Positions 25,639-34,863 are shown, numbered from the stretch's first letter. The stretch: 64,000 nucleotides of DNA from Streptomyces djakartensis (GCF_014651075.1 NZ_BMWE01000015.1:1-64000), one strand, 5' to 3'. Made by a program: numbers and translations. Notes: generated by a model not told the origin, from the letters alone.

Positions 25639-26907
25639 GTGACGGACATCGTCGACGAGCTGAAGTGGCGCGGGCTGTTCGCCCTGTCCACTGACGAGGA
25701 CGCTTTGCGCAAGGCGCTCGCGGACGGTCCCGTCACGTTCTATTGCGGCTTCGACCCGACGGCACCGTCACTGCACGTGGGCCACCTGGTGCAGGTGCTC
25801 ACGGTGCGCCGGCTCCAGCAGGCCGGCCACCGGCCGCTTGCGCTGGTCGGCGGCGCCACGGGCCTGATCGGCGACCCGCGTCCGACCGCCGAGCGCACGC
25901 TCAACGACCCGGAGACGGTCACCGGCTGGGTCGCCAAGCTGCGCGCCCAGATCGAGCCGTTCCTGGCCTTCGAGGGCGAGAACGCGGCCGTGATGGTCAA
26001 CAACCTCGACTGGACGGAGAACCTCTCCGCGATCGAGTTCCTGCGGGACATCGGCAAGCACTTCCGGGTCAACAAGATGCTGACCAAGGACTCCGTGGCC
26101 CGGCGCCTGGAGTCCTCCGAGGGCATCAGCTACACGGAGTTCAGCTACCAGCTCCTGCAGGGCATGGACTTCCTGCAGCTGTACCGGAGGTACGGCTGCA
26201 CGCTCCAGCAGGGCGGCAGCGACCAGTGGGGCAACCTCACGGCGGGCCTGGACCTGATCCACCGGCTGGAGCCGGACGCCGCGGTGCACGCCCTGGCGAC
26301 GCCGCTGATGACCAAGGCGGACGGCACCAAGTTCGGCAAGACCGAGGGCGGCGCCGTCTGGCTCGACCCGGAGATGACGACGCCGTACGCGTTCTACCAG
26401 TTCTGGCTGAACGTGGACGACCGGGACATCTCGAAGTACATGCGCATCCTGTCCTTCCGGTCCCGTGAGGAGCTGGAGGAACTGGAGAGGCAGACCGAGG
26501 AGCGTCCGCAGGCCCGTGCCGCGCAGCGTGCGCTGGCCGAGGAGCTGACGACGCTGGTGCACGGCGCCGACCAGACGGCCGCGGTGATCGCGGCGTCCAA
26601 GGCCCTGTTCGGGCAGGGTGAGCTGGCGGAGCTCGACGACAGGACGCTGGCCGCGGCGCTGTCGGAGGTGCCGCACATCCAGGTCGCCGAGCTCGGCCCG
26701 GTCGTGGACCTGTTCGCCGAGGTCGGCCTGGTCGCCAGCAAGTCGGCCGCGCGCCGCACGATCAAGGAGGGCGGCGCCTACGTGAACAACGTCAAGGTCG
26801 CCGGTGAGGACGCGGTCCCCGCCAAGGAGGACCTGTTGCACGGCCGCTGGCTGGTGCTGCGCCGGGGCAAGAAGAACCTGGCGGCGGTGGAGGTGACGGG
26901 CGGCTGA
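25639..26907 (+). CDS. tyrS: Tyrosyl-tRNA synthetase
   Basis: A 422-residue class I synthetase. The HIGH-type motif is LHVGH (46-49 region) and the KMSKS equivalent KFGKT (231-235). The tyrosine pocket is seen in FYCGFDPTAPS and GGSDQWGN, and the C-terminal S4 RNA-binding domain includes SKSAARRTIKEGGAYVNN. GTG start at 25639 follows GAGGAGACACGAGAACC. It charges tRNA-Tyr. No T-box or other leader was recognised in the 56-nt gap. A strong symmetric hairpin follows. Confidence 0.96.
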   Translation: MTDIVDELKWRGLFALSTDEDALRKALADGPVTFYCGFDPTAPSLHVGHLVQVLTVRRLQQAGHRPLALVGGATGLIGDPRPTAERTLNDPETVTGWVAKLRAQIEPFLAFEGENAAVMVNNLDWTENLSAIEFLRDIGKHFRVNKMLTKDSVARRLESSEGISYTEFSYQLLQGMDFLQLYRRYGCTLQQGGSDQWGNLTAGLDLIHRLEPDAAVHALATPLMTKADGTKFGKTEGGAVWLDPEMTTPYAFYQFWLNVDDRDISKYMRILSFRSREELEELERQTEERPQARAAQRALAEELTTLVHGADQTAAVIAASKALFGQGELAELDDRTLAAALSEVPHIQVAELGPVVDLFAEVGLVASKSAARRTIKEGGAYVNNVKVAGEDAVPAKEDLLHGRWLVLRRGKKNLAAVEVTGG

Positions 26908-26911
26908 GCAC

Positions 26912-26963
26912 GCACGGCGAAGGGGGCGGTCTTGCGGTACCGGGGCCGCCCCCTTCGCCGTGC
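26912..26963. terminator. Strong bidirectional terminator
   Basis: Perfect 18-bp inverted repeat: GCACGGCGAAGGGGGCGG (26912-26929) and its complement at 26946-26963, loop 16 nt. It sits between convergent tyrS and the GlsB-like gene. Confidence 0.85.
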
Positions 26964-26969
26964 GCCTCG

Positions 26970-27245
26970 TCACGCCCGGTATCTGGTTCCCCGGGCCGCC
27001 GTCCAGGCCCGGTCTCCGAGACCGACGAGGATGATCGCCATCACCAGTTGGAATACGTGCCGCCACCAGTCGATTCCCGCTGTGGCGTCGACACCGGCCG
27101 CCCGGGCGATGGCGTTGCCGGCGACGGCGCCGATCACGCCCAGGATGACGGTCAGCCACAGGGGAAGGTGCTGCTTGCCCGGGATGATCGCCTTGGCGAT
27201 CAGACCGAGCACCAGTCCTACGACGATCGCCCACAACCAGCCCAT
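26970..27245 (-). CDS. GlsB/YeaQ/YmgE membrane protein
   Basis: A 91-residue integral membrane protein of the transglycosylase-associated (GlsB/YeaQ/YmgE) family, with three helices: WLWAIVVGLVLGLIAKAIIPG, WLTVILGVIGAVAGNAIA and HVFQLVMAIILVGLG. Family members are stress-associated and of unknown function; despite the name there is no transglycosylase active site. ATG is preceded by GGAGGCAGC. Confidence 0.9.
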   Translation of the reverse strand: MGWLWAIVVGLVLGLIAKAIIPGKQHLPLWLTVILGVIGAVAGNAIARAAGVDATAGIDWWRHVFQLVMAIILVGLGDRAWTAARGTRYRA

Positions 27246-27445
27246 CGCTGCCTCCTCGCACGGCTCGACGTGAGCACTACGCCCAGTGTCGGCCCCGGTG
27301 CCGTGCGCCGCATGCCGGGCCTGCCCCGGTCTCGTGGCCGACGTGGGCGCGGCGTAACGTGGAAGCTGTCCTGGTCAGGTTCCCCGGCCGGCCGGGGACG
27401 GCTACGGGGCGGGGAGAGTCCGATACGGGCGGATGGTGGGATGCG

Positions 27446-27838
27446 ATGCGGAAGCAGCATGGCGGGCATGTCCAGGTTTTCCGGATCACCGGCGCCCGGG
27501 CGGGACTCCAGGAGGACGTACGCGGACGGCAGCGCCGGTACGTGATCTCGATGACGATCCGCACGATCTCCGTGATCCTCGCGGCCACCCTGTGGAACGT
27601 CGAACGGCACGTCGCCATCGTGGCGTTGGTGCTCGGGCTGGTGCTGCCGTACATCGCGGTGGTGATCGCCAACGCGGGGCGCGAGAACGCGCCGTCTCTG
27701 CCCTCGACGTTCGTGGTGCCTCCGGTGCGGCCGATGATCGCTCCGCCGGGGCCGGACGACGCCCGGTCGGAAACCGTCGCGGAAGACGCCGCGTCGGGGA
27801 CCGTGCGGGGGGCACCGAGCGAGTCGCAGGAGCGGTAG
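27446..27838 (+). CDS. DUF3099 membrane protein
   Basis: A 130-residue protein of the actinobacterial DUF3099 family. The N-terminus MRKQHGGHVQVFRITGARAGLQEDVRGRQRRY precedes two helices: MTIRTISVILAATLW and HVAIVALVLGLVLPYIAVVIANAG. The tail is Pro-rich and disordered. ATG at 27446 is preferred over 27441 and upstream in-frame starts by family N-terminus. Function unknown. Confidence 0.82.
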   Translation: MRKQHGGHVQVFRITGARAGLQEDVRGRQRRYVISMTIRTISVILAATLWNVERHVAIVALVLGLVLPYIAVVIANAGRENAPSLPSTFVVPPVRPMIAPPGPDDARSETVAEDAASGTVRGAPSESQER

Positions 27839-27987
27839 GGCAGCCGAGAGGCTGATCAACACCGGAAGTCAGCTTCCCGCCAAGCTCAAGAAAAGCTCAG
27901 ATCAATCATGTTGTTCAGGTGCCGGGGCCGGGGTTACCCGTGACATACTTCGTAGGCGCTCCGCATCCCCCGTCGGAGCGACGGACC

Positions 27988-28031
27988 GACGCCGGGCAGC
28001 TCCCCCCGTGGCTGCTCGGCGTCGCCTTTTC
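27988..28031 (+). terminator. Hairpin plus T-run upstream of a small gene
   Basis: GACGCCGGGCAGC (27988-28000) pairs with GCTGCTCGGCGTC (28011-28023), one mismatch, followed by GCCTTTTC. It could terminate the DUF3099 transcript (150 nt away) or act as an attenuator in the leader of the gene at 28056. Confidence 0.65.
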
Positions 28032-28055
28032 TGTGTGCAGTGGTGAGACGAACCT

Positions 28056-28271
28056 GTGAGTGACGAGACGCCCGTCTGTTCCGCGAAGGGCTGCCGTGTC
28101 GATGCGGTATGGGTGCTTGCGTGGAACAACCCGAAGATCCATACGCCGGAGCGGCGCAAGACATGGCTGGCCTGTGAGGAGCATCGCGAGCATCTGTCGC
28201 AGTTCCTCGGGGTGCGGGGGTTCTTGAAGGACGTTGTCCTCTTGAAGGAGTGGGAAGAGAGCGACGGATGA
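28056..28271 (+). CDS. Small conserved Cys/His protein
   Basis: A 71-residue cytoplasmic protein with cysteines and histidines spaced like a small metal site: CSAKGC (8-13), then ACEEHREH (about 39-46). Homologues in actinobacteria are often labelled acetone carboxylase, which this small protein cannot be on its own. The GTG start lies 25 nt after a hairpin with T-run. A dispersed repeat follows the stop. Function unknown. Confidence 0.72.
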   Translation: MSDETPVCSAKGCRVDAVWVLAWNNPKIHTPERRKTWLACEEHREHLSQFLGVRGFLKDVVLLKEWEESDG

Positions 28272-28300
28272 GGTCGCCCTGTCGTCTGCGGGCCGTCTGT

Positions 28301-28336
28301 GGCCGGTCGCGCAGTTCCCCGCGCCCCTTGAGGGCG
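28301..28336. repeat. Dispersed CGCAGTTCCCCGCGCCCCT repeat
   Basis: GGTCGCGCAGTTCCCCGCGC followed by CCCTTGAGGGCG, a second copy of the element at 3295-3346. It lies between the convergent 28056 gene and moaA. Confidence 0.7.
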
Positions 28337-28341
28337 GTGCC

Positions 28342-29331
28342 CTAGCCCCCGATTGCCGACATCGGCCGGTCCGGCTGTACGAAACTCGGGTCGTCCAGGC
28401 CGGCGCCTGCCTTCTTGCCCCACATCGCCAGGCGCCAGATACGGGCGATCTCCTCGTCCGGGGCGCCGGAGCGGAGGGCGGCGCGCAGGTCGGTCTCCTC
28501 CTGGGCGAAGAGGCAGGTGCGGATCTGCCCGTCGGCCGTGAGGCGGGTGCGGTCGCAGGCCGCGCAGAAGGGGCGGGTGACGGAGGCGATGACCCCCACC
28601 ACGTGCGGGCCGCCGTCGACCAGCCAGCGCTCCGCCGGGGCCGAGCCGCGCTTCTCCTCGCCCTCGGGGGTCAGCTCGAAGCGCGTGCGCAGGGAGGCCA
28701 GGATGTCGCCCGCCGTGATCATGCCGTCGCGCTTCCAGCCGTGCTGGGCGTCCAGCGGCATCTGCTCGATGAAGCGCAGCTCGTAGTCGTGCTCCACGGC
28801 CCAGGCGAGGAGCTCGGGGGCCTCGTCGTCGTTGAGGCCCGGCATCAGGACCGAGTTCACCTTGACCGGGGTCAGGCCCGCGTCCCGCGCGGCGTGCAGA
28901 CCCTCGATGACGTCCTTGTGGCGGTCGCGGCGGGTGAGGGTCTTGAAGACGTCCGGGCGGAGGGTGTCGAGGGAGACGTTGACCCGGTCCAGACCGGCCG
29001 CCTTCAGGGCCGCCGCCGTGCGCCCCAGGCCGATGCCGTTGGTCGTGAGGGACATCTGGGGACGCGGCTCCAGCGCCGCGACGCGCTCGACGATGCCGGC
29101 CAGGCCGGGGCGCAGCAGGGGCTCGCCGCCGGTGAAACGGACCTCCTCGACACCGAGGGACGTGACCGCGATGCCGATCAGGCGAACGATCTCGTCGTCG
29201 GTGAGCAGGTCCGGCTTGGCCAGCCACTGCAGACCCTCCTCGGGCATGCAGTACGTACAGCGCAGGTTGCACCGGTCGGTCAGCGAGACCCTCAGATCGG
29301 TGGCCACTCGGCCGTAGGTGTCGATGAGCAC
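28342..29331 (-). CDS. moaA: GTP 3',8-cyclase MoaA
   Basis: A 329-residue radical-SAM enzyme making the molybdopterin precursor from GTP. The N-terminal cluster motif is Cys21-x3-Cys25-x2-Cys28 (DRCNLRCTYC). The second cluster is in FCAACDRTRLTADGQIRTCLF, and the C-terminal Gly-Gly needed for activity is present (AIGG). GTG at 29331 with GGGAGGGGGC just upstream gives a normal-length protein; an in-frame extension to 29430 is not family-like. No other moa gene is adjacent, so the pathway is completed elsewhere. Confidence 0.93.
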   Translation of the reverse strand: MLIDTYGRVATDLRVSLTDRCNLRCTYCMPEEGLQWLAKPDLLTDDEIVRLIGIAVTSLGVEEVRFTGGEPLLRPGLAGIVERVAALEPRPQMSLTTNGIGLGRTAAALKAAGLDRVNVSLDTLRPDVFKTLTRRDRHKDVIEGLHAARDAGLTPVKVNSVLMPGLNDDEAPELLAWAVEHDYELRFIEQMPLDAQHGWKRDGMITAGDILASLRTRFELTPEGEEKRGSAPAERWLVDGGPHVVGVIASVTRPFCAACDRTRLTADGQIRTCLFAQEETDLRAALRSGAPDEEIARIWRLAMWGKKAGAGLDDPSFVQPDRPMSAIGG

Positions 29332-29500
29332 GTGGCCCCCTCCCTCGACGCGGATCGTGCCCGGAGCACGTTTCTCCGACACCTGCGAGCCTACGTGACC
29401 CCGGTGACAACGCCACAGACCCGATCCCACGACGCGGACGCGGCCGCGCCGCAGGGGACCTGGAGGCCCCCGCGGCGCGGCCGCCTGCGAGGGGTCGCGC

Positions 29501-31126
29501 TCAGTGGGCGCCGGTGCCGGTCAGGGACCGGACCTCCAGCTCCGCGTACTTCTTGGTGTCGGGCTCCTCCTTGGACAGGACCGTGCCGAGCCAGCCCATG
29601 AGGAAGCCGAACGGAATGGAGATGATGCCCGGGTTCTTCAGCGGGAACCAGGCGAAGTCGGCCTCGGGGAACATCGCCTTGGGGTCGCCGGAGACGACCG
29701 GCGAGAACAGCACCAGGCCGACGGCGACGATCAGACCGCCGTAGATCGACCACAGCGCGCCCTGGGTGGTGAAGCGCTTCCAGAACAGGCTGTAGAGGAT
29801 CGTCGGCAGGTTGGCGGAGGCCGCGACCGCGAAGGCGAGCGCGACCAGGCCGGCCACGTTCAGATCGCGGGCGAGAGCGCCGAGGCCGATGGAGACGATG
29901 CCGATGAAGACGGTCGCCCAGCGGGCCGCGCGGACCTCCTCGGCACCGGACGCCTTCCCCTTGCGGATGACGTTGGCGTAGATGTCGTGCGCGAAGGACG
30001 ACGACGAGGCGAGGGTGAGTCCGGCGACGACGGCGAGGATGGTCGCGAAGGCCACCGCCGAGATCGTGGCGAGCAGGATCGCGCCCCAGGTCGAGTCGAC
30101 GCCGCCGAGGTGCAGGGCGAGCAGGGGCGCCGCGGTGTTGCCGGACGGGTTGGAGGCGATGATCTCTTCCTGCGAGATGAGCGCGGCGGCGCCGAAGCCG
30201 AGCGCGATGGTCATCAGGTAGAAGCCGCCGATGATGCCGATCGCCCAGTTCACGGACTTCCGGGCGGCCTTGGCGTCGGGCACCGTGTAGAAGCGGATCA
30301 GGATGTGCGGCAGGCCCGCCGTGCCGAGCACCAGGGCGATGCCGAGGGAGATGAAGTCCAGCTTGGAGGTGCCGGTCGCGCCGTACTGGAGGCCGGGCTC
30401 CAGGAAGGCGGCGCCCTTGCCGCTGTTCTCGGCGGCGGTGCCGAGCAGGTCGGAGATGTTGAAGTCGAACTTCAGCAGCACCAGGAAGGTGATCAGAAGG
30501 GTGCCGCCGATGAGCAGCACGGCCTTGACCATCTGGACCCAGGTGGTGCCCTTCATGCCGCCGATGGAGACGTACACGATCATCAGGACGCCGACGAGGG
30601 CGACGATGAGGATCTTGCCCGCGTCGGAGGTGATGCCGAGCAGCAGCGAGACGAGGACACCCGCGCCGGCCATCTGGGCCAGCAGGTAGAAGATCGACAC
30701 CACGATCGTGGAGGTGCCGGCGGCGGTGCGGACCGGGCGCTGGCGCATGCGGTAGGCGAGGACGTCGCCCATGGTGTAGCGGCCGGAGTTGCGCAGCGGC
30801 TCGGCCACCAGCAGCAGGGCGACCAGCCAGGCGACCAGGAAGCCGATCGAGTACAGGAAGCCGTCGTAGCCGAAGATGGCGATGGCGCCCGCGATGCCGA
30901 GGAACGAGGCCGCGGACATGTAGTCACCGGAGACGGCGAGGCCGTTCTGGAAGGCGCTGAACTGGCGTCCTCCGGCGTAGAAGTCGGCGGCGTCCTTGGT
31001 CTGGCGGCCGGCCCAGACGGTGATGCCGAGGGTCGCGAGGACGAACAGCGCGAACAGGGTGATGATCAGCGGCCGGTGCTCGCTGGCCTCGTTCGCGGCG
31101 AGGACTGTCTGCTGTACGGGGCTCAT
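29501..31126 (-). CDS. Sodium:solute symporter (acetate permease-like)
   Basis: A 541-residue member of the SSS family with about 13 helices, close to ActP/MctC monocarboxylate transporters. Signature segments are ADFYAGGRQFSAFQNGLAVSGDYMSAASFLG near the N-terminus, GMKGTTWVQMVKAVLL, and GLTLASSSSFAHDIYANV later on. ATG at 31126 with GGAGGGCGGC upstream overlaps the stop of the DUF485 gene by 4 nt. The DUF485-SSS pair is the classic yjcH-actP arrangement for acetate uptake. Substrate is inferred. Confidence 0.9.
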   Translation of the reverse strand: MSPVQQTVLAANEASEHRPLIITLFALFVLATLGITVWAGRQTKDAADFYAGGRQFSAFQNGLAVSGDYMSAASFLGIAGAIAIFGYDGFLYSIGFLVAWLVALLLVAEPLRNSGRYTMGDVLAYRMRQRPVRTAAGTSTIVVSIFYLLAQMAGAGVLVSLLLGITSDAGKILIVALVGVLMIVYVSIGGMKGTTWVQMVKAVLLIGGTLLITFLVLLKFDFNISDLLGTAAENSGKGAAFLEPGLQYGATGTSKLDFISLGIALVLGTAGLPHILIRFYTVPDAKAARKSVNWAIGIIGGFYLMTIALGFGAAALISQEEIIASNPSGNTAAPLLALHLGGVDSTWGAILLATISAVAFATILAVVAGLTLASSSSFAHDIYANVIRKGKASGAEEVRAARWATVFIGIVSIGLGALARDLNVAGLVALAFAVAASANLPTILYSLFWKRFTTQGALWSIYGGLIVAVGLVLFSPVVSGDPKAMFPEADFAWFPLKNPGIISIPFGFLMGWLGTVLSKEEPDTKKYAELEVRSLTGTGAH

Positions 31127-31479
31127 GCGCCGCCCTCCATCCGGGACTTGATGGCCTCGGCCTTGGGGTCGAGCTTCGCGGCGGCGTGCCGCGAGTACCA
31201 CCAGGCGATGAGGAACGTGGTGACGAACTGGGCGACGCCGAGGACGAAGGCGACGTTGATGTTGCCGAACAGCTTGGTGCCCATGAAGCCGCCCGCGTAG
31301 TTGGACAGCAGGACGTACAGCAGGTACCAGGCGATGAAGGCGACGGTCAGCGGGAAGGCGAAGGAACGGTGGGAGCGGCGCAGTTCACCGAACTCCGCGC
31401 TCTGCTGCACCTCGGTGAACTCCTCGGGGGAAGGGAGTTTGTGTTGCTCTTTCGAGGGGGGCGGTGCGTCGGTGGCCAC
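31123..31479 (-). CDS. DUF485 (YjcH-like) membrane protein
   Basis: A 118-residue protein: hydrophilic N-terminus then FGELRRSHRSFAFPLTVAFIAWYLLYVLLSNYAGGFMG, the DUF485 signature, and a second helix NINVAFVLGVAQFVTTFLIAWWYSRHA. GTG at 31479 with GGAGACTGAC upstream; longer in-frame readings lack support. It is co-translated with the symporter downstream and probably acts as its small partner. Confidence 0.9.
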   Translation of the reverse strand: MATDAPPPSKEQHKLPSPEEFTEVQQSAEFGELRRSHRSFAFPLTVAFIAWYLLYVLLSNYAGGFMGTKLFGNINVAFVLGVAQFVTTFLIAWWYSRHAAAKLDPKAEAIKSRMEGGA

Positions 31480-31619
31480 GTCAGTCTCCTCGCAATGACG
31501 ACAAGCGGTTGGTACGGGGCGGGGGCGTGTGTCCTCGCGCTCCCTGTTCAACGTCACGGCGGCACACGGGGAGCGGTTCAACCGCCGGGCTTTCTTTCGG
31601 AAGTCGTTTCGGCAAACCG

Positions 31620-31649
31620 TTGCTGGCCAGCGAGAGAGCGGGATAGCTT
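31620..31649 (+). promoter_or_regulatory. Candidate promoter of first S8 protease
   Basis: TTGCTG (31620-31625), 18 nt spacer, TAGCTT (31644-31649), about 85 nt before the ATG. Moderate match to the vegetative consensus in the divergent 254-nt region between the symporter operon and the protease. Confidence 0.4.
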
Positions 31650-31733
31650 CACCCTGCACCACCCCGTCATGTACCTGCCCGAGCACCACCTGTGCCTCGG
31701 GCCGGTTTCGTTTCCGGATGATGTGGAGACCCC

Positions 31734-33263
31734 ATGTCCCAGCCGCGTTCCAGACGCCGCCTCGCTCTCGCCGTTCCCGTCGTGCTGTCGCTGACGGCCT
31801 CGCTTGGCTTCCTGCCGGCCGCCGCGTCGGCGTCCCCGCACGTGGAGTCGGCCGTGCGGTCGGCGGACGCGCCGAAGCTGGCGTACGTCGTCAACACCAA
31901 GGTGGACGGGCACACGATCGCGTCGGTGCAGAAGGCGATCGGGAAGGCCGGCGGCTCGGTCGTGGCCACCTACGAGCGGATCGGCGTGATCGTCGTCCAC
32001 TCCTCGGACGCCGGCTTCGCCGCGTCCATACGCAAGGTGCGCGGGGTCCAGTCGGCGGGTGCGACGCGGACCGCGCCGCTGACCGCGGCGGGGACGAAGG
32101 AGGAGGGGGCGGCGCAGTACCTGACGGACGCCCAGGCGCGGCGGGCCGAGGCGGCCTCGGCGAAGACGCCCGAGAGCGAGCCCCTCGAGGCGGACCAGTG
32201 GGATCTGCGGGCGATCGGCGCCGACCGGGCCGCGAAGATCAACCCGGGCAGCCGCAAGGTGACCGTCGCCGTGATCGACACCGGCGTGGACGACACCCAC
32301 CCCGACATCGCACCGAACTTCTCGGCGTCCCAGTCCGCCAACTGCGCCGGCGGCAAGGCCGACACCAGTGAGGGCGCCTGGCGGCCGTACACGGCCGGGG
32401 ACTACCACGGCACGCATGTCGCAGGGTCGATCGCCGCCGCCCGCAACGGCACCGGCGTGGCGGGCGTCGCTCCCGGCGTGCAGGTGTCCAGCATCAACGT
32501 GACCGACCGGGCCAGCGGCCTCTTCTACCCGGAGAACGTCGTGTGCGCGTTCGTGTTCGCCGCCGACCACGGCGTCGAGATCACGAACAACAGCTACTAC
32601 GTCGACCCGTGGCTCTACAACTGCATGGACGACCCGGACCAGCGGGCCATCGTCGACGCGGTCAACCGGGCGCAGCTGTACGCGCAGAAGAAGGGCACGC
32701 TCAACGTCGCGGCGGCGGGCAACTCCAACCACGACCTGGACGCGGACGCGATCGTCGACGACTCCAGCCCGAACGACACCACGCCGGCCGAGCGCACCAT
32801 CGACCCGCACGAGTGCTTCGACATTCCGACCCAGCTGCCGGGTGTCGTGACCGTCAGCGCGACCGGCGTCAACAACGTCAAGTCGTACTACTCGACGTAC
32901 GGCAAGGGCGTCGTGGACGTCGCCGCGCCGGGCGGTGACCGCCGCTACCAGCTCCCGGACACGCCCTCCAAGGACGGCCGCATCCTGTCCACGATGCCGA
33001 ACGGCGAGTACGGCTTCCTGCAGGGCACCTCGATGGCCTCGCCGCACGCCTCCGGTGTCGCCGCGCTGCTGAAGTCCAAGCACCCCTGGGCGTCCCCGGC
33101 CCAGCTGCAGGCGATGCTGAAGGCGCAGGCCGACCGGACCGCCTGCCCCACGTCCTACGACCAGGACGGCGACGGCAAGCAGGACGCGGTGTGCGAGGGC
33201 GGCGAGCGCGTCAACGGTTTCTACGGCTACGGCATCGTCAACGCGCTGCGCGCGGTCAAGTGA
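31734..33263 (+). CDS. Secreted S8 subtilisin-like protease 1
   Basis: A 509-residue exported serine protease. Signal peptide (about 1-33: RRRLALAVPVVLSLTASLGFLPAAASA), a prodomain of some 125 residues with YVVNTKVDGHTIASVQKAIGK and VHSSDAGFAASIRKVRGVQSAGATRTAPL, then the catalytic domain. Catalytic residues: Asp182 (VIDTGVD), His225 (YHGTHVAGS), oxyanion Asn330 (AAAGNSN) and Ser433 (GTSMASPHASG). The C-terminus has an acidic DQDGDGKQDAVC motif typical of Streptomyces homologues. It is followed 64 nt later by a close paralogue. Expected to be matured outside the cell. Confidence 0.93.
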   Translation: MSQPRSRRRLALAVPVVLSLTASLGFLPAAASASPHVESAVRSADAPKLAYVVNTKVDGHTIASVQKAIGKAGGSVVATYERIGVIVVHSSDAGFAASIRKVRGVQSAGATRTAPLTAAGTKEEGAAQYLTDAQARRAEAASAKTPESEPLEADQWDLRAIGADRAAKINPGSRKVTVAVIDTGVDDTHPDIAPNFSASQSANCAGGKADTSEGAWRPYTAGDYHGTHVAGSIAAARNGTGVAGVAPGVQVSSINVTDRASGLFYPENVVCAFVFAADHGVEITNNSYYVDPWLYNCMDDPDQRAIVDAVNRAQLYAQKKGTLNVAAAGNSNHDLDADAIVDDSSPNDTTPAERTIDPHECFDIPTQLPGVVTVSATGVNNVKSYYSTYGKGVVDVAAPGGDRRYQLPDTPSKDGRILSTMPNGEYGFLQGTSMASPHASGVAALLKSKHPWASPAQLQAMLKAQADRTACPTSYDQDGDGKQDAVCEGGERVNGFYGYGIVNALRAVK

Positions 33264-33327
33264 CCCGGCTCGCGCTTTCCGGACCTTGCGCATCCTCGGC
33301 TCGTACCGTGAACGAACTGGAGACACC

Positions 33328-34848
33328 ATGACTGCGCCGCACGCGCGCTACCGCCGCGCCGTCGCGATCCCGGCCGGCATGGCCGTGGCCACGGCCCTCG
33401 CGTTCCTGCCGAACACCACGGCCGCGGCCGCCGGGGACGCCCCCACGTCGGCCGCGGCCGACGGCCCGTCGCTCAGTTACGTCGTCAACGTCAAGCCCGG
33501 ACACGGCACGTCGGCCCAGGTGAAGAAGGCCGTCGGCAAGGCCGGCGGCACGGTCGTGACGTCGTACGACCAGATCGGCGTCATCGTCGTCCACTCCTCC
33601 GACCCGGGCTTCGCCGAGGCCATCCGCAAGGTGCGCGGGGTCCAGTCGGCCGGGACCACCCGCACGGCGCCGCTGCCCTCGGCGGCGACGACCGACCTGG
33701 GCACGCCGAAGGCGCTGAGCGCGGCGGAGGTGGCCGGGGCGGAGGCGCAGGCCGGGCAGGACCCGCTGGAGTCCCTGCAGTGGGACCTGCCCGCCATCAA
33801 GGCGGACCAGGCGCACGAGAAGTCGCTGGGCAGCGAGAAGGTCACGGTCGCCGTGATCGACACCGGCGTCGACGACACGCACCCGGACATCGCGCCCAAC
33901 TTCGACCGTGGGGCGTCGGTCAACTGCGTCTCGGGCAAGCCGGACACCGCCGACGGTGCGTGGCGTCCCGCCTCTTCGGAGAGCCCGCACGGCACGCACG
34001 TGGCCGGGGAGATAGCCGCCGCCAAGAACGGCGTCGGCATGACCGGTGTCGCGCCCGGCGTGAAGGTCTCGGGCATCAAGGTGTCCAACCCGGACGGCTT
34101 CTTCTACACCGAGGCCGTGGTGTGCGGTTTCGTGTGGGCGGCCGAGCACGGGGCCGACGTGACGAACAACAGCTATTACACCGACCCCTGGTACTTCAAC
34201 TGCGCGACCGACCCGGATCAGAAGGCGCTGGTGGAGGCCGTGACGCGCGCGTCGCGGTACGCGGAGAAGAAGGGCGCGGTCAACGTCGCGGCGGCCGGGA
34301 ACGAGAACTACGACCTGGCCTCCGACGAGATCACCGACCCGTCGTCGCCGAACGACTCCACGCCCGGCGACCGGGTCGTGGACCCCTCGGAGTGCCTCGA
34401 CATCCCGACCCAGCTGCCGGGCGTGGTCACGGTCGCGGCGACGGGTGCAAAGGGCATCAAGTCGTCCTTCTCCAACTACGGCCTGGGCGTGGCCGACATG
34501 GCGGCGCCGGGCGGCGACTCGACGGCCTACCAGAAGCCGGAGCCGCCGGCCACGAGCGGGCTGATCCTGGGCACGCTGCCGGGTGGCAAGTGGGGTTACA
34601 TGGCCGGTACGTCGATGGCGTCCCCGCACGTCGCGGGCGTCGCCGCGCTCATCAAGTCGACGCACCCGTACGCCCCTCCGTCACTGGTGAAGGCACTGCT
34701 GTACGCGCAGGCCGACGCCAAGGCGTGCACGGACCCGTACGACATCGACGCCGACGGCAAGGCCGACGCGGTGTGCGAGGGCACGAAGAACCGCAACGGC
34801 TTCTACGGCTGGGGCATCGCGGACGCGCTGGACGCGGTGACCAAGTAG
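33328..34848 (+). CDS. Secreted S8 subtilisin-like protease 2
   Basis: A 506-residue paralogue of the preceding protease. Signal peptide (MTAPHARYRRAVAIPAGMAVATALAFLPNTTAAAA), prodomain of similar form, and catalytic Asp178, His221, Asn325, Ser429. Acidic DIDADGKADAVC tail as in the neighbour. ATG at 33328 with GGAGACACC upstream. The two genes share order and most motifs, and clearly arose by tandem duplication; the active-site loops are similar but residues around the substrate pocket differ (for example YTDPWYFNC versus YVDPWLYNC). A hairpin follows. Confidence 0.93.
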   Translation: MTAPHARYRRAVAIPAGMAVATALAFLPNTTAAAAGDAPTSAAADGPSLSYVVNVKPGHGTSAQVKKAVGKAGGTVVTSYDQIGVIVVHSSDPGFAEAIRKVRGVQSAGTTRTAPLPSAATTDLGTPKALSAAEVAGAEAQAGQDPLESLQWDLPAIKADQAHEKSLGSEKVTVAVIDTGVDDTHPDIAPNFDRGASVNCVSGKPDTADGAWRPASSESPHGTHVAGEIAAAKNGVGMTGVAPGVKVSGIKVSNPDGFFYTEAVVCGFVWAAEHGADVTNNSYYTDPWYFNCATDPDQKALVEAVTRASRYAEKKGAVNVAAAGNENYDLASDEITDPSSPNDSTPGDRVVDPSECLDIPTQLPGVVTVAATGAKGIKSSFSNYGLGVADMAAPGGDSTAYQKPEPPATSGLILGTLPGGKWGYMAGTSMASPHVAGVAALIKSTHPYAPPSLVKALLYAQADAKACTDPYDIDADGKADAVCEGTKNRNGFYGWGIADALDAVTK

Positions 34849-34863
34849 AGCGCGTGTGACGTT

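Noticed and set aside
26970..27245. True transglycosylase activity of the GlsB/YeaQ-type protein
   Set aside because: The family name is historical; three short helices and no catalytic domain are seen.
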